64,000 bases of DNA from Prochilodus magdalenae. Its lineage: Eukaryota; Chordata; Actinopteri; Characiformes; Prochilodontidae. Position 1 is the stretch's first letter. Each line of letters opens with the position of its first letter. The stretch spans positions 1 to 64,000 of the forward strand of contig JAMWET010005004.1 of the NCBI GenBank assembly GCA_024036415.1, in the 5' to 3' direction. The notes under the pieces are model-generated. The model was given only the letters and a program-made list of their open reading frames with translations. It was not told where the DNA came from and ran no database searches. Below, piece after piece: positions 57,471-64,000 of this stretch. The translations under genes were made by a program, and so were the position numbers.

Positions 57471-60400
57471 GGAGAAAGAAAGAAATAAAGAAAGAAAGAA
57501 AGAATGACAGAGGAGAAAGAAAGAAAAAAAGAAAGAAAGACAGAGGAGAAAGAAAGAAAGAAAGAAAGAAAGACAGAGGAGAAAGAAAGAAAGAAAGAAG
57601 GAAAGAAAGAGGAGAAAGCTCTTTCTCCACTGATGCTAATGTGTCTGACCCGGTATGATTTACTGTTATCCATTAAACTGGCTAAACGTGAACACAGATT
57701 CCCGTTTCTGTAGATGGCAGTATGTCATATGGTGTCAGATAACCCATGTGCTGTGCAGATTAGACGGGGAGGATCCACCCCATCCCTCCGTCTCTGTCTT
57801 ATTACCCTCTCTGTGTTTGCCCCCCGTCTCTCTCCAGCCTGAGGCACAGCATGCGTCTTGTGAAGACCGAGGCCACACCAAAGTCCCCCGTGGCTTCCCC
57901 AACAGCACCCTCTTGCTGGACCTGCGCAGCAACCACTTCCACTATCTCCCTAGCAGCAGTTTCCGTGGCGTTCCCAAGGTGGTCTCCCTGCACCTTGACG
58001 GCTGTAAGATCCACGAGGTCGAGGCTGGAGCCTTCAGAGGGTTGAAGGGCCTCGTGTACCTCTACCTGTCAAACAACGAGCTTTCCTCCTTGAGCGTGGA
58101 AGCCTTCGCCGGGGCCCAGGAGCTCATGTACCTCCACCTGGATGGGAATAAGCTAACCCACTTCCCCGCTGCAGCTACGCTAGCACACACTCCAAAACTG
58201 CTGGAGCTCCACCTGGAGAGAAACCTCATCACTAAGCTGGAGCCTGCAGGGCTCCTCCAACCGGTTCCCATGCTCAGAGGGCTCTATCTGACCAATAACA
58301 GCGTCTCCAGTGTCACAGCAAAGGCCCTGGACCCTGCCGCAAACCTCGAGACCCTGGACCTAGGAGCCAATCAGCTTACAGAGGTGCCAAGCGCTGTGTT
58401 TAGCCATGCCCCTCTGTTGGCTGAGCTCTGTCTTTCACGGAATCCAATTCCCTGGATTGGTCCAAAGGTGTTCCAGGTGGTTGGAGGGAGTCTAAAGCAT
58501 CTGTACCTGGATGGGCAGGGCCTGAAGAAGGTAGGGGGCGTATACGACACACAGTGTGTTTATGAAGACATATACATTTACTCATACAGGGGTTGGACAA
58601 TGAAACTGAAACACCTGTCATTTTAGTGTGGGGGTCTCATGGCTAAATTGGACGAGCCTGGTGGCCAATCTTCATTAACTGCACATTGCACCAGTAAGAG
58701 CAGAGTGTGAAGGTTCAGTTAGCAGGTAAGAGCACAGTTCTGCTCAAAATACTGCAATGCACACAGCATTATGGGACATACCAGAGTTCAAAAGAGGACA
58801 GGTTGTTGGTGCACGTCTTGCTGGCGCATCTGTGACCAAGACAGCAAGTCTTTGTGATGTATCAAGAGCCACGGTATCCAGGGTAATGTCAGCATACCAC
58901 CAAGAAGGACGAACCTCCACCAGCATCACGTAGCGACCTGGCCACTATCCTGCAAGAAGAATGGCTTAAACTCCCTCTGACCACTGTGCAGGACGCAGTA
59001 TATGTCATTCCCAAGACCAACTGACGCTGTATTGGCCGCAGAAGGAGGCCCTACACCATACTAATAAATGACTGTGGTCTAAAACCAGGTGTTTCAGTTT
59101 CATTGTCCAACCCCTGTACACCTACAGTAGATTTAATCCAGGGACCCTGGAGATCATGGCATATGTAGATAATCCTTCATTATCAGTAGCTGATAAAAGA
59201 CCAGGAGACTAGAAATCGATAATAGTTTTTTTGCCTTAGCTGTAGTGTTCGGTGTGTTTAGCACCACCTAGTGGTGAAACCTTTAAACTGCAGGAACAGG
59301 AAGTGCCAGGTGGTTTCCATGGTTAGCCATGGACTTGTCAGTCCTGTACTGCTTACATCTTTATTTGTGTGTTAGATTTATTTATTCGGTTTGATGCACG
59401 GCTTCGGAGTATGTTATATATATCGACAGCTCCTTGTAGCTATCATTTAGTTCCTACAGATACTTACCTGTGTGTATGTATGTTCTTTTTCTGTTTTACA
59501 AAAAAAAATAATAATAATAATAAAAAATAAATAAATAAATAAATATAAATATATATTTCCAACATTAAACCCTGCCTCACTCAACAGCATGCCTGTTTCT
59601 TGGAAGATTCCTGGAGTATATATTGTGTAGCTAGCTGTATAGCTAACCATAGGGTGCCACCTTTCAGAACTGAATATAAAGGATGGGGGACGAGGGGGTG
59701 GGGTTCATGTGTAAGTGACAGACATGTGTATTGGACATTTATGGAAATACGGAACAGAACGCGCCCCATATTGGTTTAATACGGGACGCAACATTTAATT
59801 GCCCAATAAAGGACGAGTCTGTATCTTACGGGGCGGGTGGCAGCCCTAGCTGAACAATACGTGGCCCAAAACCACTTTAGCGAGAACAGCATACAGATTA
59901 TAATTAATATTACCATACTGTTATTGCCATGACCTTCACACACTGAACCTAGTTGGCTAGAGACAACACGCCCATGAAACTGTGTAACTTGTATTTTTGA
60001 TGTTGGTGCTGTATATACAATGAGAGGCTAAAACACAGGCCCATCCATTCGTTTGTCCCAGTGCTTAAGCTCAGCTGAAGCTGGCACAACATGTTCACAC
60101 AACAACCCCCTCTGTACCCCTGCATGGTTTACGCTGCCCTAAAGTCCAGATACATACTGTTCATCGCTGTTCATGTTGATCTGGAGTGTTTTAATAAATA
60201 ATCAAATTAAACATCCCACTCTCTCAATGTGTGTGTTTCCCGTGACAGATGAGTCGAGAGGCTCTGTCCGGACTGGGTTCGACTCTACTGTCTCTTTCTT
60301 TGGAGGATAATCTGCTGGAGCAGCTGCCCGACCTTTCACCTCTGACTGGCCTACAACAACTCGCACTGGACCGCAACCCTCTAATGTGTGACTGCGATCT

Positions 60401-60503
60401 TCTGCCACTCCGCAGGTCAGTCACACACTGGCCCTGGCTGAACATTTGGGGGTATACCCGCCATGTTATATTTGTCCTCTGTGTTCAGAGTTATATTATT
60501 ATA

Positions 60504-60547
<44 letters not shown>

Positions 60548-61931
60548 ATCCCTACATTGTTCAGGCCTGCACTCTTTCACCCACTCCTTAAACCTCTTAT
60601 AGACAGAAATGGCTCTATACCCAAATACACCTCCATTAATTTCATATTACATCTTTTCCCCCTGGCCGTGCAGTAAGGTAGTTTCAGTCACTCTGTAAAT
60701 GGGTTTTAGTATTTTATAGAAGTTTCCCGTCACCCAGCGTTCCTGTGGAAGTAACAAAAACTACAGTAGCAACAAAACAGGATGGTTTTAATCTTTAATT
60801 TAAGCTTTTAAATACTTTTAATGTGAATCAGTTGTTATGTAAAAGCTTTACTCATAAGATAACACATGTGCATAATGTATATAATGCTCTGAATATATTA
60901 TTATCAAAATGTTATAGACAGTCTTTAAATGTATACTCGTATAACAGCCCATCAGTCTGGAGTAATAAAGGGCCTCTTTGGGTTTTCTGGGAGTTTTTAG
61001 GTAGACATTCTAATTAGCACATCACTCGTTAAACCGTTAACATGAGATACAGACCAGGAATATTTATATTTAAGTTCCGCTGGATAATATTCCAGCTAGT
61101 ACAGGTAGCTTAGAGTCTAAACTCACCATGAGCTCAGACGCTGCCGGACGAACAGGGGCCAGCGCTGATACCTAGAGAGATCAATACACAGTCATATATA
61201 AAGTGAAAGTGCACAACCTGGCAACCCAGCCCAGCGCTCATACCTATAGAGAAGGCGGGTAAACTAAACAGATGTGCTCTTGGGGACTTTGTGAGACCAG
61301 AGCTGCTCTGCGGCTGCTCTGCGTCTCTGGTAAAAGGTTTTTGGATAAAATCCGGTATCCATGGTAACAGTATTATGTTTGCTGACCATATCAGTCTACC
61401 GTATTAATGAATATTGAAATGAGTCCCAGACAACAACTCTGGCTAGCGAGTGTCTGACTCCGACCCATGACTGTACCATCTGACTGGTCACGGCTCTGCA
61501 CTACTGTTAACTCCTCATCTGATCCCGGTAACCTTCCTATCTCTGCACAAACGCTTACCAAACGCACCCCAATTCCTAAAGCACCATATCCTCTTTTCCT
61601 CAGATGGATGGAGCACACTCGTCTGAACGTGTCCGCCATGTGCGGTTACCCTGCTGAGCTTCGCGGTCAGAGCGTCAGAGACGTGAACGTCTTTCAGAAC
61701 TGTAGCTCTGAGAACCCTCATGGCGCCACCGACTCCACCGCTCTCCTCAAGACCCCAAAGTCCTCCAAGCCAAGACCACCAAATGGAGCTACAGCCAAGC
61801 CTTCCAAGACCAAACCCAAAGCTAGACCAACCAAAACCAAGCCAGTGACAAAACCATTAGCGACTGAACCCAAAAGACCTCTAACGTCAGCCCTGAGAAC
61901 AGTCCAGAGGAAGACCAAGAAGATCCAGTGA
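51234..61931 (+). CDS. chadl: Chondroadherin-like protein (secreted leucine-rich repeat protein)
   Basis: Nine coding exons: 51234-51404, 52096-52290, 52379-52534, 54136-54281, 55950-56188, 56426-56676, 57838-58530, 60249-60415 and 61604-61931; all GT/AG, phases agree, 2,346 bp, 781 residues plus TGA. Human CHADL is of similar size. Order: signal peptide (1 to about 25, LTALLLLFPVL-type core), Cys-rich LRRNT (Cys 25-34), first LRR block to about 300, LRRCT (NPVRCTCVLLDLRVW), acidic linker with EEEEEE, second LRRNT (DDCPENCLCE), second LRR block, LRRCT (NPLMCDCDLLPLR), then a Lys/Pro-rich basic tail. The two-block layout and the VPRGFP..LLDLRSNHF stretch identify CHADL. The mammalian protein binds collagen and limits fibril formation in cartilage matrix. 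AATAAA at 61967-61972 is the likely polyadenylation signal. Confidence 0.93.
52096..52290 (+). CDS. chadl: chadl exon 2: LRRs
   Basis: ATTACAG acceptor, GTGCGG donor, 65 codons with LRR cores LDLKRNNLGELVRGAF, LNLQGSRIHSVREGAF and LDLSNNNIEIL. Confidence 0.9.
52379..52534 (+). CDS. chadl: chadl exon 3: LRRs
   Basis: TCTCTAG acceptor, GTAGGA donor, 52 codons: LFLSRNRVDEIRKGAF and LSLTHNQLIYIPNMAF. Only 88 bp after exon 2. Confidence 0.9.
53250..53430. repeat. T-rich low-complexity tract (TTTTTATTTTA)n
   Basis: About 180 bp of ATTTTATTTTTTT-type repeats in chadl intron 3. Confidence 0.9.
53527..53715 (+). repeat. Dispersed repeat, copy 1 of a pair in chadl introns
   Basis: TGTTCTGTTGGATAATATTT through GCGCTCATACCTATAGCGG. 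Matches 61074-61262 along its whole length in the same orientation. Just upstream is a piece of a common fish repeat (GCATTTAGCAGAAGTTCCCA). Confidence 0.75.
54136..54281 (+). CDS. chadl: chadl exon 4: LRRs
   Basis: GTCTCAG acceptor; LHLNHNSLNNLETEAF and LSLSHNELQFFPTTTM; ends ACCAG before GTAACT, which is also the first unit of the 43 bp tandem array that follows. Confidence 0.9.
54282..55310 (+). repeat. chadl: 43 bp tandem array made of the chadl exon 4 splice donor
   Basis: About 24 units of 43 bp in which GACCAGGTAACTCCTCCCAC is followed by TATAACCAAATACAGCCTGT. The first unit is the exon 4 end plus its donor (ACCAG|GTAACTCC); most later units keep CAG|GTAAC, a few have CAGATAAC or CACGTAAC. 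Confidence 0.95.
55567..55635. repeat. (GA)n microsatellite in chadl intron 4
   Basis: About 69 bp of GA repeats with few interruptions. Complementary to the CT tract that follows at 55771. Confidence 0.95.
55771..55949. repeat. chadl: (CT)n microsatellite forming the exon 5 acceptor tract
   Basis: About 179 bp, almost pure pyrimidine with some C runs, ending exactly in the CAG of the exon 5 acceptor. Confidence 0.95.
55950..56188 (+). CDS. chadl: chadl exon 5: LRRs
   Basis: The acceptor CTCTCAG is the end of a 180 bp CT tract. Encodes LDLSYNPMTFLGEM, LSLAHMALQDVS and LDLSHNQLRYIQPL; ends NLTG before GTAACA. Confidence 0.9.
56426..56676 (+). CDS. chadl: chadl exon 6: first LRRCT, acidic linker, second LRRNT start
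   Basis: TTTCAG acceptor, GTTGGT donor. Encodes NPVRCTCVLLDLRVWARAGG with paired Cys of an LRRCT, a Glu-rich run and DDCPENCLCE of the second LRRNT. Confidence 0.88.
56940..57140. repeat. Probable end of an old DNA transposon
   Basis: The phrase TAATATTTTGTTGCACCACC followed by TTTGGAGGCAATTAC is common in fish cut-and-paste elements. No matching second end found. Confidence 0.35.
57155..57622. repeat. Purine-only (GAAA)n / GACAGAGGAGAAA tract in chadl intron 6
   Basis: About 470 bp in which the plus strand is nearly all A and G, made of GAAAGAAAGAAA runs broken by GACAGAGGAGAAA. Long ORFs in all frames come from composition. Confidence 0.95.
57838..58530 (+). CDS. chadl: chadl exon 7: second LRR block
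   Basis: CTCCAG acceptor, GTAGGG donor, 231 codons. About eight LRRs including LDLRSNHFHYLPSSSFRGVP and LYLSNNELSSLSVEAF. The upstream part of the open frame (57655-57837) is intron. Confidence 0.93.
58587..59116. mobile_element. Non-autonomous Tc1-like element in chadl intron 7
   Basis: Ends CAGGGGTTGGACAATGAAAC and its inverse (inverted repeats of about 30 bp), flanked by TA at 58585-58586 and 59117-59118. 530 bp. The interior holds remnants of a Tc1 transposase N-terminus (phrases GAGTTCAAAAGAGGACAGG, AGCCACGGTATCCAGGGTAA). It begins 56 bp after the exon 7 donor. Confidence 0.9.
59508..59560. repeat. AT-rich (AATA)n microsatellite
   Basis: AATAATAATAATAA followed by AAATAAATAAATAAATATAA in chadl intron 7. 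Confidence 0.85.
59650..59848. mobile_element. Short hAT-like MITE in chadl intron 7
   Basis: Ends TAGGGTGCCACC and GGTGGCAGCCCTA resemble those of 30671-31663, and the interiors share TTTATGGAAATACGGA and TGCCCAATAAAGGAC. The flanks GCTAACCA and GCTGAACA agree at six of eight bases, as for a decayed 8 bp duplication. Confidence 0.7.
60249..60415 (+). CDS. chadl: chadl exon 8: last LRRs and start of second LRRCT
   Basis: GTGACAG acceptor, GTCAGT donor. Encodes LSLEDNLLEQLPDLSPL, LALDRNPLMCDCDLLPL. Confidence 0.9.
60494..60549. repeat. (ATT)n microsatellite
   Basis: About 55 bp of ATT repeats in chadl intron 8, 80 bp after the exon 8 donor. Confidence 0.95.
61074..61262 (+). repeat. Dispersed repeat, copy 2 of a pair in chadl introns
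   Basis: Matches 53527-53715 (shared CATGAGCTCAGAC, GCGCTGATACCTAGAGAGAT and CAACCTGGCAACCC). It sits in intron 8. Confidence 0.75.
61604..61931 (+). CDS. chadl: chadl exon 9: second LRRCT and basic tail
   Basis: TTCCTCAG acceptor. Encodes WMEHTRLNVSAMCGYPAELR ending the LRRCT at FQNC, then a 60-residue tail very rich in Lys, Pro, Thr (KPSKTKPKARPTKTKP). TGA at 61929-61931. Basic tails of this kind may bind heparan sulfate or other anionic matrix; that is inference. Confidence 0.9.
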
Positions 61932-63503
61932 TCCAGTAAAGCTTCTCTCAGTGCTGTACTAATGATAATAAAGGGTCGCTGATTTCCACACGTTCACTTT
62001 CCTGACTTTTTGGAATTTAGCTGTGCACTTCATATAGAAGAGATGATCGTAAACGTTTGTGTAACCCGGGGTGTCATGCGATTTACCACCTGCACTCTCA
62101 GTCCACCTCTGATGGTACCTTTTCCTCTGCGTTGTGTATTTTTTTTGTTTTAGGGGAAAGAGGGAGACTGGACACCAGGAGTGTTCGTTTTGATCGCAGT
62201 TCAGAACGGCTGTTTATTCAGTGACAGGGTCTCTCTCTCAGCGCATCACCCAACAGAATCGGGTTGACTCACAGCAAGCACGCAGTTCTCTCCATCACCC
62301 AGCATAGCACCGTGACTCTCAGCCACCTTCACACAGCATAGCACCGCAGCTCTCAGCCACCTTCACACAGCATAACATAACACTGAGTTTTATGACAACA
62401 TTTAACCTGAACTTTTATTAACTGCATATCGTCACTTGCTGCTCATTAAACACAGAAATACTGTACAAAAACACAAATTAGAGGAATTAAACAACTAATA
62501 CAGCCACATTTCAGCCTCAGAACATGAATAATGGAGCTCAGTGCATTAAAACCATGCCTGTACATGTAATTGCCTCCATAGCTACATTTTCAACATAATC
62601 CAATAAAAACAATATATAAAACTAAATAATCTTTAATACTGGGCCACAGCACCTTGAAAAGTATTTTTAAGCACTGTCTGAACACGGATGGCTTTATTAA
62701 ATGATTATTTTAGCTGGACGCTTCACATCTCATCTTACCTTCACACAGCATAACATAACACTGAGGCTCTGCTTCCTGAGCAGCCAATTACTACCGCCTA
62801 GCGGCATGGAGAGGAACTACAGGCTACATTTGATTGAACATTGTTATGTACAAAATAAAATAAAATATGAGGTCTTTACACTGATAGGCTGCTGCAGGAG
62901 TTTAGAGATGTAGAAGAGAGCAACAAAAAGAAAATCTGAGAGTTTCTGTAGGTAAATATTCTTCAGCTGAGACTGGGCTGAGAGGAGACCCACATGAGGT
63001 AATTATCAGGGAGAGAATTAGAAGAGAAAGAGGGGAGGTGCTGAATCTAGATCTGAAGTCTGATATCACATAAAACATCATTAACTATATAGGAGAAGCT
63101 GATGAGAGCTCTCCTAAATTGACACAGCGTCTGTCTGATTTAGAGCTATTTGGGTTTATGTGTATATAAAATACACTGAATTATAAAATAGTGATATATG
63201 CATGTCACAGCATAAGTACTTATTGCCTGTTTTGACCTAAGTACTATATAAAACTACATTTTAATTAACAGTTTTTTACGATCCGTTAAGTTTAAAATTC
63301 ATGTCAAATAATTTCCATATTTTTCCGGAGGACGGTTCACACTTTTAAAGGGGCAGTAGTCCCTTTTTTACGCTCTATTTCTTTTAGATAGCTAGTTACT
63401 GGGATCTACTAGGTATAAAAAACTAAAGATATAAAACCTAACCGAAGTCGTGATGTGATGATAGATAAGATATCAGGAGATATTTTAAAACCTTGCTTCA
63501 GGT
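61932..63503. other. Space between chadl and tRNA-Gln
   Basis: No gene recognised. A short direct repeat (TCTCAGCCACCTTCACACAG, at about 62318 and 62353, partial at 62738) lies in the first half. The rest is AT-rich. Confidence 0.5.
61967..61972 (+). terminator. chadl: Polyadenylation signal of chadl
   Basis: AATAAA 36 bp after the chadl stop codon. Confidence 0.75.
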
Positions 63504-63575
63504 GGTTCCATGGTGTAATGGTTAGCACTCTGGACTCTGAATCCAGCGATCCGAGTTCAAATCTCGGTGGAACCT
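63504..63575 (+). tRNA. tRNA-Gln(CTG)
   Basis: 72 nt cloverleaf. Acceptor stem GGTTCCA pairs with TGGAACC (63568-63574) with discriminator T at 63575; anticodon stem CTGGA/TCCAG (63530-63534, 63542-63546) with anticodon CTG at 63537-63539; T arm CCGAG/CTCGG around TTCAAAT. Sequence is the highly conserved vertebrate form. Internal A box (about 63511-63521) and B box (about 63553-63563) are intact. No intron; CCA is not encoded, as expected in eukaryotes. Confidence 0.97.
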
Positions 63576-63587
63576 AGCCGGCAATTC

Positions 63588-63591
63588 TTTT
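63588..63591 (+). terminator. RNA polymerase III terminator of tRNA-Gln
   Basis: TTTT 13 nt after the tRNA end, within the usual distance. Confidence 0.7.
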
Positions 63592-63759
63592 GTTCAACAA
63601 AATTGAAGTATATTACAAAAAATCATGTTTTCTAATTAACACGTGGGGAAAATAAGTTTACTAGAAGGCAACCAGGCGCTGAAAATCTTTTTGATAAATA
63701 TATATTAAAAAGAGAAAGCGCCCGATTAGTAATAACAACCACGCTATAGACACGGTCCT

Positions 63760-63772
63760 CCAGTAGGTGGCG
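63760..63772 (+). promoter_or_regulatory. CTCF-like motif upstream of rbx1
   Basis: CCAGTAGGTGGCG fits the CTCF core consensus CCASYAGRKGGCR at every position. It lies 90 bp before the rbx1 start codon and 185 bp after the tRNA gene. Binding is not shown by sequence alone. Confidence 0.5.
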
Positions 63773-63810
63773 GTAATGCACCAGCTCGCCACCCGCCAAA
63801 ACCCATGTAG

Positions 63811-63996
<186 letters not shown>

Positions 63997-64000
63997 TAGT

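Noticed and set aside
57026..57673. Lys/Glu/Arg-rich and Phe/Ser/Leu-rich ORFs of 120-180 codons
   Set aside because: Composition effect of a purine-only GAAA tract inside chadl intron 6; no start context or splice logic.
60202..60445. Minus-strand ORFs opposite chadl exon 8
   Set aside because: Shadows of a real LRR exon whose frame, phase and splice sites fit the gene.

Overview
This is vertebrate DNA, almost certainly from a teleost fish. Coding sequence is split into short exons with GT/AG borders. Three genes have the FISNA-NACHT-LRR architecture of the large fish NLR-C (NLRC3-like) family, Tc1-like transposons of fish type are frequent, and the right end carries a chondroadherin-like gene (chadl) followed by a vertebrate tRNA-Gln and the first exon of rbx1. 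I cannot name the species; the repeat content would fit an ostariophysan but that is only an impression.

Layout. (1) 1-6.6 kb, minus strand: NLR gene C, running off the left edge, with a start-exon candidate, an array of 111-117 bp N-terminal repeat exons, one large NACHT exon that carries an in-frame TAA, and two 174 bp LRR exons. (2) 6.6-12.5 kb: the head-to-head space between genes C and A, containing a 2.6 kb minisatellite and the 3' end of a LINE. (3) 12.5-27.9 kb, plus strand: NLR gene A. From about 15.25 to 27.4 kb the sequence looks like uncorrected long-read data: a 47 bp tandem array, a Tc1 element and at least seven NLR exons all become indel-rich at once and about 15% too long. 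(4) 29.4-31.7 kb: decayed Tc1 and a hAT-like element with an 8 bp target duplication. (5) 33.1-44.9 kb, plus strand: NLR gene B, which reads open through every exon (946 codons by my splice model). (6) 45.9-48.2 kb: a Tc1-like element with intact ends and a degenerate transposase, followed by a second Tc1 relic. (7) 51.2-61.9 kb, plus strand: chadl, nine coding exons giving 781 residues. (8) 63.5 kb: tRNA-Gln(CTG). (9) 63.86 kb: rbx1 exon 1, with a CGCG element and a CTCF-like motif just upstream.

How the genes relate. The three NLRs are paralogues that differ mainly in their N-termini: gene C has five open and two decayed repeat exons, gene A at least four, gene B none seen. They are presumed cytosolic innate immune sensors. 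chadl encodes a secreted small leucine-rich protein of extracellular matrix, and rbx1 the RING subunit of cullin-RING ubiquitin ligases; in human, CHADL and RBX1 are also close together (22q13), so the right side is an old conserved block and the NLR cluster is a fast-evolving neighbour. I saw no bacterial-type, phage or CRISPR system.
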